From NCBI GenBank assembly GCA_018694115.1, contig JABHNB010000005.1, positions 64,374-128,373 on the forward strand: 64,000 nucleotides of DNA. Direction: 5' to 3'. Every line of letters starts with the position of its first letter. The first letter of the stretch is position 1. A program made the position numbers and the translations under genes. The notes under the pieces were generated by a model. The model was not told the DNA's origin. It searched no databases and saw nothing but the letters and a program-made list of their open reading frames with translations. Origin of the DNA: an archaeon. GTDB taxonomy: Archaea; Nanobdellota; Nanobdellia; Pacearchaeales; GW2011-AR1. Positions 26,214 through 35,172 of the stretch are shown piece by piece.

Positions 26214-27163
26214 CCCAACCCCTCCGAAAACTCCTCCGCCAAAGTCTCACAAAACATTTCATACTTTCGTATCCACTTCTTGACAGCCTTTCTAAGTCTT
26301 TTCTCCATATCTGAATGTTTCTTCAACTGAGAAACATGCCAACCAATAATCCCCTGAAATCGATGCTTGATAAAAAAGTAGATCGCTTCCCTTTCACTAG
26401 GATTGAGCTTGAAGTATTTCTCAAAACCTTTCAAATAAAGTTTAATCTTCCCATAATCTACTCTCCCTTTCCAATCAATAAAACTCATCGTGATAAAATT
26501 GGATATTTCTTGAACAACAAAATCTTCATGGGCATCATCTAAATCTATGATCGCATTCAACTTCTGGTTTTTAACTAGGAGGTTGCCTCGATTAAAATCT
26601 CCGTGAACAACACTTCTCCGAAGTTTTTTCTTATTTATCTGCTTCAACTCTTCTCTCAATTTTTTATTCTCTTTAAGTATCTCAAATCCTTCATGACGAA
26701 TAACATCAAACATCAATGGTTTAAACTGATAGTCTTTCTTCCAGGTATGTTTTCCTTCCAATCCCATTTTCATCAATGCCCTATTCAACCTTCCGTGCTT
26801 CTCCGCAATATCCTCAATTAACTTTCTCGTAAATCTCTTTGCCGGTTTCCCTTCTACAAATTTTTGAATAACAATCTTCTTTTTATTGAAAATCAAAAGT
26901 GGCCCATCATTACACATCATCACCCGCGGACTAGGGAGTTTTTCTTTCTCCATTAATTGCATAATCTTCAATTGAAATTCAATGAAATCCTTTTTCGCGT
27001 TCTCAAATATCTTTAGAATGAATTTCCCCCTAGTCGTCTTCAAAAGATAGACAGTATTCCCCAATGCCCACGGAAGATGCTTATGAGATTTATGTTCACC
27101 AATTTTGTAATTCTCGAGAATCTCTTCAAAATCCTTATTCTGGAGTTTAGTTAATATTGCCAT
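26210..27163 (-). CDS. APH-fold small-molecule kinase 3
   Basis: A 317-residue member of the superfamily. The catalytic loop is VVHGDFNRGNLL and the metal loop AIIDLDDAHEDF, with DLDD instead of DFE. The N-lobe has FILKIFENAKKDF with the ATP Lys. It starts three bases after the HEPN-type gene and overlaps kinase 2 by ATGA. It is the most diverged of the three and may have a different role. Confidence 0.78.
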   Translation of the reverse strand: MAILTKLQNKDFEEILENYKIGEHKSHKHLPWALGNTVYLLKTTRGKFILKIFENAKKDFIEFQLKIMQLMEKEKLPSPRVMMCNDGPLLIFNKKKIVIQKFVEGKPAKRFTRKLIEDIAEKHGRLNRALMKMGLEGKHTWKKDYQFKPLMFDVIRHEGFEILKENKKLREELKQINKKKLRRSVVHGDFNRGNLLVKNQKLNAIIDLDDAHEDFVVQEISNFITMSFIDWKGRVDYGKIKLYLKGFEKYFKLNPSEREAIYFFIKHRFQGIIGWHVSQLKKHSDMEKRLRKAVKKWIRKYEMFCETLAEEFSEGLG

Positions 27164-27166
27164 TCA

Positions 27167-27583
27167 TCACAACCCTCCAATAACCTCATTTATTTTCTCC
27201 TCATTTTCCTTAAAAAATTCTTTTATCGCTTTTGCATCTCCAACAGAAACATTATGCCCATAATATTTTGAACTGTTTCTTTTATATCTAAACTGATCAA
27301 ACTCCCCAACAAATACAACATCAAATCCAAATTTATCTAAATATGCAATGGACGCCGAGTGAGAATATGATTTAAATCCCTTAGCTGCAAGAACTGCATC
27401 ACAAAAAGCCCTCAAGGCATCATAGACATTCTCATATATAATCTTTGGAAAAATATTTATGTCCAACAAATCAACTTTAGAAATTCTATCTTTCATATCT
27501 TTAATCAATGATTCCGACAAGGCACTATCAACTGAAGCTTTTTTTACCTCCCCATTTTTCAAATAGTAATCAAATGGCTTCAT
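27167..27583 (-). CDS. HEPN-domain protein
   Basis: A 138-residue all-helical protein. The C-terminal RNSSKYYGHNVSVGDAKAIKEFFK matches the HEPN pattern (Arg-polar-x3-Tyr/His) of the MNT-linked family. HEPN proteins are often RNases or toxins neutralised by an adjacent nucleotidyltransferase. The start overlaps the HTH-nucleotidyltransferase gene by 14 bases and the stop is three bases from kinase 3, so it is in one operon. The exact catalytic His of classical HEPN toxins is uncertain here. Confidence 0.65.
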   Translation of the reverse strand: MKPFDYYLKNGEVKKASVDSALSESLIKDMKDRISKVDLLDINIFPKIIYENVYDALRAFCDAVLAAKGFKSYSHSASIAYLDKFGFDVVFVGEFDQFRYKRNSSKYYGHNVSVGDAKAIKEFFKENEEKINEVIGGL

Positions 27584-28091
27584 TTTTTATCCCCCCGTAA
27601 AGTGTAACGCCATTTATTAAATTATTAAAAAATTCACGAGTAATGTCTTTTTTTGAAGGAATCAATATATGGATCTTTCTCTTAAGTTTCTTTTCAAACC
27701 TATCCAAATCAAATTGCTTTTTAGTCTCACTTGAAATAACGATATCAATATCAGATTTCTCAATATCTTCTCCACGGGAATAACTTCCAATTAGGGTTAT
27801 AGAAGACGGAGAATATTTTTCTTTTAAATAAGTTAATAGTCCTGAATCAAATACTCCCTTAAGATTTTCAATTTTCTTCACAAAAATGGTTTTCTCATTT
27901 TCCAAATTCAATTTTATTTCAATTAAATGCTTTTTCTTGTTCTTAGTAACAATTCCCTCACTCTTAAGTTCATCAGTTATCTTAATCAAACTATTTGGAT
28001 GAACCTTACCTTTCCTCGCAAGCTCTCTAAGGTGGAAAGAATATGTCGGATTCTCAAATAATATCCTCAATACTTTCTTTTTATTATCCAT
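27570..28091 (-). CDS. winged-helix plus minimal nucleotidyltransferase (MNT) protein
   Basis: About 173 residues. The N-terminal winged helix (RILFENPTYSFHLRELARKGKVHP, about 8-80) is followed by a polymerase-beta-fold domain with GSYSRGEDIEKSDIDIVI, the Gly-Ser-x10-Asp-x-Asp metal motif. MNT proteins inactivate HEPN toxins by AMPylation in known pairs. The attached DNA-binding domain would make it also the operon repressor. The ATG at 28091 is chosen over a TTG three codons earlier. GTAC-containing palindromes lie immediately upstream. Confidence 0.78.
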   Translation of the reverse strand: MDNKKKVLRILFENPTYSFHLRELARKGKVHPNSLIKITDELKSEGIVTKNKKKHLIEIKLNLENEKTIFVKKIENLKGVFDSGLLTYLKEKYSPSSITLIGSYSRGEDIEKSDIDIVISSETKKQFDLDRFEKKLKRKIHILIPSKKDITREFFNNLINGVTLYGGIKNEAI

Positions 28092-28100
28092 CTTAAACAA

Positions 28101-28138
28101 TTGTACAATTTAATGTACAATTGTACAGAATTATGTAC
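28101..28138 (-). promoter_or_regulatory. repeated palindromic operator of the MNT/HEPN operon
   Basis: TTGTACAA (28101-28108), the perfect palindrome TGTACAATTGTACA (28114-28127) and ATGTAC (28133-28138) are stacked just upstream of the HTH-nucleotidyltransferase start. ACATTAAATT within this block could be the TATA box on the minus strand, so a bound repressor would block initiation. Confidence 0.55.
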
Positions 28139-28165
28139 TTTTAAACATTTCGACCCGGGAATTCT

Positions 28166-28939
28166 CTACTTTATCTCCCGTAACAACAACTCTGACCTCG
28201 CCAAACCAGCTTCCAAATGTTCTGCCTTATGCTCATCAGTTCCAATAAGAATCTCAATTCCCAATCCCTTGGCCTCCCTCAAAATCCACAAACTAGGATA
28301 TTGCTCATCACAGGGCCTTCTCCATCCCGACGCATTGAGGTCAAGCTTCATCTTTTTCTTTGAGATCAATTTCAGAGTCTTTCGAACTTCCTTCATATAC
28401 CAATCTTCATCTCCAGAAAAATATTTATTATTTTTATTCCAAACTTTGATTATATCAAAATGTGCAACAACATCAAACCAACCACTCTTAATTGCGCTTC
28501 TTAGATCAGAATAATAATTCTTAACCAGTTTCTTAATTCCCCCCGAGCTCTTAACCATCTTCTCAAACGATTCCTTAGAATGGTCTATTGGAAAATACTC
28601 TTTTCCGATTTTGACAAAGTGCACTGAAACAAGTCGATAATCAAATCTTTTCTTAGCCTCCTTCTTAGTCCAAGACTTATAGTCCTTCAACCAATCAAAT
28701 TCAACTCCAACAAGAATTTTTATTTTACCCTTATACTTTTTCTTTAATCTCTTTAGTTCACGGAAATGTTCGGTAGAATAATAGTCATTGCCCCAATCTC
28801 TAAATCCTGGTGGAAAATGATAATGATCTGTAATCCCCAAAATATCAAACTTCTTTCTAATGGCAAGCTTAACTAATTCCTCGGGTTTCAACTTTCCATC
28901 AGATCCAGTAGTATGTGTATGATAATTTGCTTTCACCAT
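28166..28939 (-). CDS. PHP-domain phosphoesterase, histidinol-phosphatase-like
   Basis: A 257-residue protein with PHP metal motifs: NYHTHTTGSDG at the N-terminus, GITDHYHF, VGVEFDW, HFD in the middle and a GTDEHKAEHL end. PHP enzymes hydrolyse phosphomonoesters, e.g. histidinol phosphate. No other his genes are in the window, so the substrate may differ. The ATG at 28939 is preferred: GAAGAGGTTAAAG precedes it, and the TTG six codons before is a weaker start. It may lie upstream of the MNT operon but has its own ATATTTAAAG box. Confidence 0.75.
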   Translation of the reverse strand: MVKANYHTHTTGSDGKLKPEELVKLAIRKKFDILGITDHYHFPPGFRDWGNDYYSTEHFRELKRLKKKYKGKIKILVGVEFDWLKDYKSWTKKEAKKRFDYRLVSVHFVKIGKEYFPIDHSKESFEKMVKSSGGIKKLVKNYYSDLRSAIKSGWFDVVAHFDIIKVWNKNNKYFSGDEDWYMKEVRKTLKLISKKKMKLDLNASGWRRPCDEQYPSLWILREAKGLGIEILIGTDEHKAEHLEAGLARSELLLREIK

Positions 28940-29018
28940 CTTTAACCTCTTCAACAAAAACGCCCAATAGCTTTAAATATTCTTTCTTCTATTATTGATT
29001 AGTCAAAAGGAGGTAAAA

Positions 29019-29297
29019 ATGGAACTTAAAAACGTAAAATTCAAATCTGCGGTTTTTCTGGGAGTATTCACATTAGTATATTTATTAATCGTGGGAGCTC
29101 TTCAGCTAATACTAAAATCTGCATCAGTTGGGGTTGCAGGATATGACCAATTACTTGGAAATGTCACTCCACTTATGGTGTTAGTACAAGTACCAGTAAC
29201 TGGTGCAGTAACTGCTTACATCTTCGGACTTATAGCAATCTTAGTCTATAATTTCGTAGCAAAGAAATACCCAATAAGCTGGAACCTTAAGAAATAA
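29019..29297 (+). CDS. small membrane protein with strong Shine-Dalgarno
   Basis: A 92-residue protein with two hydrophobic helices (about 12-34 and 50-80). It is unrecognised, though similar short DUF-type membrane proteins are common in DPANN genomes. The start at 29019 follows TCAAAAGGAGGTAAAA, nearly identical to the leader of the DUF5679 gene at 5.08 kb. That leader implies strong translation. It converges on gatD. Confidence 0.65.
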   Translation: MELKNVKFKSAVFLGVFTLVYLLIVGALQLILKSASVGVAGYDQLLGNVTPLMVLVQVPVTGAVTAYIFGLIAILVYNFVAKKYPISWNLKK

Positions 29298-29333
29298 TTC
29301 CACCTAATTTTATTATTATTTTTCTCTTTTTCT

Positions 29334-30614
29334 TTATTCTTTTATACATTCATTCAGCTCGCCAGAGAAATTCTCGAGCATCTTTTCTTCAACCTTGTCT
29401 CTATCCGCTGCCCAGGTCTTATGTCCTAAAACCCAACCCAACTTAACTAATGCAGTCTCGCTCAACATATCCTTCAAGAAGACAATTCCTGTCTTTTGTA
29501 AATCTCGACCAGCAGTATAAACATTCGGATTCAATCGGCCAAAGATCGTCTGAGCCGTTGCACAGATAATCATCCCACCATCAATCGCTTTCTTAATTTT
29601 AGGCAGCCAGTTAAACTTCGCATCCTGTGCGGGAACTTGTCCGATCCCCGTGATCTCAAGAATAAGTCCTCCATAACCAAGATCTTTGTAAAATTCTATA
29701 ATTGAGGGATCCTGTCCGGGAGTAATTTTAATTGAAGCTATCTTATCAGAATACTTTGCATCCGGCTTTACCTTTCGAGAATCGTCTCGAGCATTAAACT
29801 CTTTTAGAATCTTCATTCCTTCCTTAGAAATCTCTGCAATTGGCTCTCCATTCACAATCTTAAATGCATCTCTCCTGGAAGTGTGCAACTTCCTAACTTT
29901 TGTTCCAGGCATTGCAAGACAAACTCCATCATTTTCATCCTTATGGCCAATAAGTGCAACCTCTGCAATATCTGAAACAGCATACTTGGCAGCACAAATA
30001 AGATTTAATGCAGCATCTGTAGAAGCTCGGTCAATTGATCTCTGAGAATAGGTCAAAGCAACTGGCTTATTCAAGTTCTTAAGGAAAAACGAGAGTGCGG
30101 CAGAAGTATAATGTAAGAAATCTGTCCCATGAGTAATAATTACTCCATCAATTTCAGAATCATTAAGTAACTCTTCACAAACCCCTGCCAACCCCTTCCA
30201 ATCAATGAATCCCATATTTTCCGACCATTTCATAAACGGTTTCTCAATCTTAACAACATTACAAATCTTACTAATTTCTGGGGCAATATTCAATATCTCT
30301 TTAGCATCTGTAGAAATAACTCCCCCACTCTTTGGATCTAGCCTAGAAGAGATGGTGCCTCCGGTGATAATCATCGCAACATTTCGTAGCTTTTTATTTT
30401 CCTTAGCTTCAATTTCCGGGACCTTACGTTCTTGTGCCTTTTCAACAACTTTCATATCCAAAATTTCTCGCTCGCGAATTCCGATATTATATCCAGAACC
30501 AAGTTTCAGCAAAACAATTTCTGGATCATAACTCTCAAGAACATTACCTTTCCAGCTTTTATCCTTCGTTCTTAGAGAAACAAGATCTCCCGGGTTAATT
30601 TCTTTAACTTTCAT
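29334..30614 (-). CDS. gatD: Glu-tRNA(Gln) amidotransferase subunit D
   Basis: GatD is the asparaginase-like glutaminase of GatDE. The 426 residues include an N-terminal beta domain (VSLRTKDKSWKGNVLE) and then the asparaginase core. Nucleophile motif is MIITGGTISS (first Thr), with IITHGTDFLHYTSAAL carrying the second catalytic Thr-Asp pair and an EITGIGQVP segment. Length is normal. It is monocistronic here and separated from gatE by 13 kb. Together they supply Gln-tRNA(Gln), so a GlnRS is not expected. Confidence 0.95.
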   Translation of the reverse strand: MKVKEINPGDLVSLRTKDKSWKGNVLESYDPEIVLLKLGSGYNIGIREREILDMKVVEKAQERKVPEIEAKENKKLRNVAMIITGGTISSRLDPKSGGVISTDAKEILNIAPEISKICNVVKIEKPFMKWSENMGFIDWKGLAGVCEELLNDSEIDGVIITHGTDFLHYTSAALSFFLKNLNKPVALTYSQRSIDRASTDAALNLICAAKYAVSDIAEVALIGHKDENDGVCLAMPGTKVRKLHTSRRDAFKIVNGEPIAEISKEGMKILKEFNARDDSRKVKPDAKYSDKIASIKITPGQDPSIIEFYKDLGYGGLILEITGIGQVPAQDAKFNWLPKIKKAIDGGMIICATAQTIFGRLNPNVYTAGRDLQKTGIVFLKDMLSETALVKLGWVLGHKTWAADRDKVEEKMLENFSGELNECIKE

Positions 30615-30658
30615 AAAATTAAATAGAAGCTACGTATAAAAAGTTAGTGATTCCCACA

Positions 30659-30952
30659 CTATTCCTGTCCATAGTTAGTTCGGGATGTCAAACGATATCC
30701 TTCCCTGGGCTGATTCCAAGGGTTCAATTCGTGATCAGAATAAGGTTGTGTTGTTGGTTGTGTAGTTGGCATAGTTGTCGGCCGCGTAGTTGGTTGTGTT
30801 GTCGAGGTTCTAAATTTCCTTTCAGCATTAAAATCATCATACATCTTTTTTCCTACTCCGAAAGCACCCGCTAATACCGCTGCTACACCGAGCACACAAC
30901 CTGCCTTCCATGCAAATCCCTTGATGGGGCAATAATTATTTTTAATTTTCAT
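30659..30952 (-). CDS. single-pass membrane protein with Pro-Thr repeats
   Basis: A 97-residue protein. It has one membrane helix (about 16-34, CVLGVAAVLAGAFGVG), a short charged stretch, then TTQPTTRPTTMPTTQPTTQP, a low-complexity Thr/Pro repeat that could be O-glycosylated. The tail is polar. It is unrecognised. CTTAAAAGGG lies 28 bases before the ATG. It is divergent from the lyase-like surface protein, and both probably face outwards. Confidence 0.6.
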   Translation of the reverse strand: MKIKNNYCPIKGFAWKAGCVLGVAAVLAGAFGVGKKMYDDFNAERKFRTSTTQPTTRPTTMPTTQPTTQPYSDHELNPWNQPREGYRLTSRTNYGQE

Positions 30953-31030
30953 AGTTTTTCAAGAAAATCTTCCCTTTTAAGGTTTATCAATGCCAAAAAG
31001 AGTTAAAAACATCTTATTCTTCGACAGGTC

Positions 31031-34000
31031 ATGAACAAAAGGGGGATTTCTACACTAGTCGCTACAGTCTTAATAGTTCTTCTAACTGTTGCAGCAGTAG
31101 CAATCATCTGGATCACAATAATCCCACTAATCGCAGAGGATTCATATTTTCAGGAGGAAGTTGATCTTAAAATCGTAACTGCCGGAGGATATACCTTGTG
31201 GGATGAAAGTGAAAAAGCAGCATGTGTCCAAGTCGAAAGAGGACAAGATAATGTAGAACTCTCGAGGATTGAAGTAGTATTCTCTGTCAATGGAAAATCA
31301 GAAAGAGGAAGTTTCCAGAAAAATGAAGTCCCGGGAAATAACGAACGAGCCACAAAATGTTTCCCACTTGATGCAAAACCGGTCTCCATAAAATTAATCC
31401 CCTACCGTCAGCTACCTGGGGGCGGAGAAGAATCCCTTGGAGTTACTTCGGAAATTGGGGAAGGAACCGAAGGAGGAATAAAAATCCCTGATGGAAAAAG
31501 AGAAGACCTTCCAATAAGTAAACTCGATGATACTCCTGAATTCTTTCCAGCACTAATGGACCGAAGAACTGATTGGGACACCGGATTCAGCGAGGCAAAA
31601 CTCTATCTCACCTCTGACGATTATGATGTTCTTGTAAATGGGGGGGAGACAGAAATCCATACCGAAGAGCAAAATCCTTACATCCTACTTCCATTAGAAG
31701 ATCAAACCAAACTAACTTTCAAGATTGAATTTATCTCAAGAGAAGATGGCTCAGTAATCAATACCGAAACAAAGATGATCCAGTACAAAAACTTGTGTAA
31801 GGATTTTCCCAAGGATGCTTGTCCGTGGGAAGTTAAACTTGCTACTTCTGAGAAGTTGAATTCTGAAGGAGATACCGTTTTATTTAATGAGGAAGATTTG
31901 GAGAGAGTCAAATCATTTGAAGGTAGTGCCGATGATTGTGAAAGGTATATTTATTCTAGATTTAGGAGCAATCTTCATGCTTATGTCAAGGGAGTTTATG
32001 AAAAGTATAAAGATAGAAATACGGGAGAAATTAAGGACTATCCCCCAATAAATACCTTAGAAGATGATTATCTTATCGAACTGACAGTAGACAAAGATCC
32101 TAGGGAAGATTATTCATATTTTACCATGCCTTCTGGAAAATCGGTTGCTGCATTCGATTATATCGAAATTTTAAGCGGGCCTGGGATCGGGGAATTTAGG
32201 GTTGTGAAAACTGCAGAAAATATAAGTTTGACGGAATGGAATGTTTTGTTTTATAGTAAAAATAATAATTTTCTTTACACTCCAGATAGTCCTTCCCCAC
32301 TGGGGAAGGGGACAGAATTTAGGGTCTATAAAACTCGGGGATTTTCGGTCCCAATGCATATTTCTCATGCGGCTATGGCGTACCGTTTAGGCTTCGAAGG
32401 ACAAATTGCTAGCCCAGAAGATTATTATCAATTTGCAAAGGAGATGCTTATTTATGATCCGATGATTGGCGGAGGAGTTTATTCAAATTATCCTCACTAT
32501 TGGGCTAGTTACGCTCTTGCATATGATTTGCTTAAGGACCGTTTAAGGGAAGATGATTTAGCTGACGGAACAAATTATACAGAACAGATTGAGTATAAAC
32601 TTGCAAGGATGATAGATTATTCAACTGTGAATAAGCAGGTGAACATGTGGAAGGTATTTACAGTTCTTAGTTGGACAGGATATACTTTTAGCTCCGCTGG
32701 AACTAATGCAATTGTTCTTTCGGACTGGGTTCCCCCTAAGGGAAGTCAGATGACAGGTCCGAGAGATTGGATGGATAATGCAATGCAACTAATGCATCGC
32801 CCAACATATAGCGATCTTTATACTCGGGATGGGCACCTTAATACTGGTGCGATGTATGCGAATGCCGCTATGAGCGATATTGCAACATTTTCATTTATCT
32901 ATCAGCGTTTGACAGAGGTTCGGCTTCTTGAAGAGCCGAGATTTGATGAGGCGATAAGAACTATGACAAGATCTTATTTTCCAGATTTAGTTGCTCCTTA
33001 TGGTCTTGCGATGGGAACCCATATAAAACGTATTCCTAATACGCTGTATCAGAACCCTGATTTTGTAAATTCTGAGACTGCAGGACTAATGCAGGGAATG
33101 ATCGAAAGAGAGAAAGAGCTTGCGACTAGGCAGGGGAGGGGTATGGCTTGTTGGGGAACTGCAGGGAATGCAAGGATGGTCCAGTCTCTTTTTATGTACG
33201 ATAAATCAACACCACCAATTCGTCCGGAAAATCTTATGGTAACTGATCCTAAGTGGAGACCTACACAATTTCTACCTTATGCAAATCAAGGAATATTTAG
33301 GGATAATTGGGGGCAGGACACAAGGCAGTTAATTGGGATGGGTAAGGCGGAAGTGAATGGAAACTATTGGATAGAAAATTATAATATCGGAACCCTAATG
33401 TATTATGAAGACGGAGAACATCTTTTTGGTCCAGACTGGAGTTATAGTTTACCTCCTTCAAGATATGGAGAGTTCACTATGCTGGCAGATGGACAAGTTA
33501 GTGCTTCAAGAAAGGTGGCAGGCAATGGGGAATTAACCCATTATTTCTCATATCCTGATGAATCAGATACAGGTTATTTCGTTCAGACTGGACAGATAGA
33601 TGCCGCATTTTTAATGCCTGGAGAAGACCTAACCAGCTTGTTGAAAGATCTTAATTATGATCTTACAAACAATAAAAGGTATCCAAAAGATTATCCTAGC
33701 GATGCAGTGAGTAACTATCCCGAAGATGTTACAATGTCTAGACAGATCCTATATTTGAAAGATTACATTATTATATTTGACGAGATGTCTGGAGATGAAG
33801 CGCATGATTATGAGATTGTCTTTACAACACCGAGGCTGATCGGAGACGTTAATATCAATCCGACAGAACAAACCGCTTCTTGGACTGGTGTAGTGGCGAA
33901 TTATTCTCGAAGCTTTTTGGAAAGAGATTCTACCCAAGAGCATTATATCCCTTCTGAAGATGCAAATCGTACTGTAAGAATTCAGCAGATGAGCGAGTTG

Positions 34001-34633
34001 AATGATTTTACAAAGGGAGAGTTTGTTCCAGAAACTTGGAAATATGTAAACAATAATCTGGGATATGTTAATCAAGTTCAGAACGATGTCCAAAACGCAC
34101 AATTTCTAACAATCATCTCTTCAGATGATAATCAGAATGTTGGAGATGAGCTGATTGTCTCTCAAGTACCTGAAGGCACAATTATCTCCCATCCAAGCGA
34201 TATGTCCTATAACGATACTTTAATCCTCAATGAGTTAGCAACCACCACCTCTAGTGCAAACGGAGTAGATTTCACAGGTAAACTCGCAATAGTAAGAATA
34301 GATAACACAAACGATCTAACAGACTTTTACATTAAGGAATCCACTAACTTAACTTACGATAACCGGAATTATTTCAAGCAAAACAGTGGAGATCTTCATC
34401 ACTTGGCCCTATCCTATGAAATAGATAAAATCCAAGGAAGCGTAGAAGCAAACGAACCAACAGAGATAGAGATTTTCTCCGTGCTCACACCCTCTTCTAT
34501 AGAACTTGAGATCCATCCAGAAGACTACCCATTCGAAGATGAAACAACCTCGCCAATAAGTTACACATACAATAACAATATAATAACAATTACAATTCCT
34601 AAAGGCGCTGCAAGTATTAGAATCCGGGGATAG
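31031..34633 (+). CDS. pilin-anchored heparinase/alginate lyase-like surface protein
   Basis: A 1200-residue protein. The N-terminus MNKRGISTLVATVLIVLL is a type IV pilin/archaellin-type (class III) signal, cut before ISTL by prepilin peptidase, with a hydrophobic helix to about residue 36. A beta-rich region (about 40-400) follows. Then comes an alpha/alpha-toroid region (about 440-720, e.g. HISHAAMAYRLGF, NYPHYWASYALAYDLL), and a beta-sandwich with heparinase II/III-like features (about 800-1080). Catalytic residues cannot be fixed by eye. It probably degrades extracellular polysaccharide. Codon use in the middle (about 31.8-34.05 kb) seems richer in G and T than at both ends. Confidence 0.65.
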   Translation: MNKRGISTLVATVLIVLLTVAAVAIIWITIIPLIAEDSYFQEEVDLKIVTAGGYTLWDESEKAACVQVERGQDNVELSRIEVVFSVNGKSERGSFQKNEVPGNNERATKCFPLDAKPVSIKLIPYRQLPGGGEESLGVTSEIGEGTEGGIKIPDGKREDLPISKLDDTPEFFPALMDRRTDWDTGFSEAKLYLTSDDYDVLVNGGETEIHTEEQNPYILLPLEDQTKLTFKIEFISREDGSVINTETKMIQYKNLCKDFPKDACPWEVKLATSEKLNSEGDTVLFNEEDLERVKSFEGSADDCERYIYSRFRSNLHAYVKGVYEKYKDRNTGEIKDYPPINTLEDDYLIELTVDKDPREDYSYFTMPSGKSVAAFDYIEILSGPGIGEFRVVKTAENISLTEWNVLFYSKNNNFLYTPDSPSPLGKGTEFRVYKTRGFSVPMHISHAAMAYRLGFEGQIASPEDYYQFAKEMLIYDPMIGGGVYSNYPHYWASYALAYDLLKDRLREDDLADGTNYTEQIEYKLARMIDYSTVNKQVNMWKVFTVLSWTGYTFSSAGTNAIVLSDWVPPKGSQMTGPRDWMDNAMQLMHRPTYSDLYTRDGHLNTGAMYANAAMSDIATFSFIYQRLTEVRLLEEPRFDEAIRTMTRSYFPDLVAPYGLAMGTHIKRIPNTLYQNPDFVNSETAGLMQGMIEREKELATRQGRGMACWGTAGNARMVQSLFMYDKSTPPIRPENLMVTDPKWRPTQFLPYANQGIFRDNWGQDTRQLIGMGKAEVNGNYWIENYNIGTLMYYEDGEHLFGPDWSYSLPPSRYGEFTMLADGQVSASRKVAGNGELTHYFSYPDESDTGYFVQTGQIDAAFLMPGEDLTSLLKDLNYDLTNNKRYPKDYPSDAVSNYPEDVTMSRQILYLKDYIIIFDEMSGDEAHDYEIVFTTPRLIGDVNINPTEQTASWTGVVANYSRSFLERDSTQEHYIPSEDANRTVRIQQMSELNDFTKGEFVPETWKYVNNNLGYVNQVQNDVQNAQFLTIISSDDNQNVGDELIVSQVPEGTIISHPSDMSYNDTLILNELATTTSSANGVDFTGKLAIVRIDNTNDLTDFYIKESTNLTYDNRNYFKQNSGDLHHLALSYEIDKIQGSVEANEPTEIEIFSVLTPSSIELEIHPEDYPFEDETTSPISYTYNNNIITITIPKGAASIRIRG

Positions 34634-34640
34634 AATAAAA

Positions 34641-35039
34641 TTATTCAATAAATACTCCGGGATAACCCTTAATTTCATCCACTGCAGTCTCTAATGCTAA
34701 ATCAATTTGATCAGTGAGATGCAAATCATAAAAATATATCTTTCCATCTTTCCCGCCAGCCCAATTTTCATTGACCTTAAAATCTCTCCCAATAGTCTGG
34801 CCAAATCTCCCGAGAATTCTTCCAGAAAGAGCACTTTTTGAGACACGTTCTCTTTCTCCAATTATTCTTTTTTCATCAAGTTCTGGCACTAGGCTTACGA
34901 TTCCGGTCCCACCATACTGAGAATTTTCTCGTAGAGCAAATAGTGTATCTTGAGGAAATACTCCTGCCTCTGCACATTCCTTAAACATCTTAAGATAGTC
35001 ATTCGCAACAGAATTATCAAAACAAAATCCATACCCCAT
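34641..35039 (-). CDS. hypothetical protein, probably a 3' gene fragment at the element junction
   Basis: Unrecognised. 132 residues from the first ATG, with a soluble, compact look (LALRENSQYGGTGIVSLVPELDEKRII, SGRILGRFGQTIGRDFKV, KIYFYDLHL). The same frame stays open upstream to 35150 without any start codon, reading VDGGGVDTIKRGRLKWYTK before the first ATG. That suggests the true 5' part is lost. The frame runs through the left junction of the integrated element at 35111-35136. A 49-codon remnant on the same strand lies beyond the right junction but is not in the same frame. Confidence 0.5.
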   Translation of the reverse strand: MGYGFCFDNSVANDYLKMFKECAEAGVFPQDTLFALRENSQYGGTGIVSLVPELDEKRIIGERERVSKSALSGRILGRFGQTIGRDFKVNENWAGGKDGKIYFYDLHLTDQIDLALETAVDEIKGYPGVFIE

Positions 35040-35110
35040 GGCATCTGTAGCCTTAGTATACCATTTCAGCCTACCCCGTTTGATAGTATCAACACCCCCA
35101 CCGTCGACCT

Positions 35111-35136
35111 GACCTTTTTGGCATCGGGAGGGGACA
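35111..35136. repeat. left junction (attL-like) of the 5.8-kb element
   Basis: GACCTTTTTGGCA (35111-35123, outer arm), TCGGGA (6-base spacer, 35124-35129), GGGGACA (inner arm, 35130-35136). At the right junction the order is mirrored, with inverted copies of both arms and also a 6-base spacer. The two 6-base spacers differ. Confidence 0.6.
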
Positions 35137-35172
35137 ACTAAATTTTTTGTTTATGAACTTTGTTTAGTTTAA

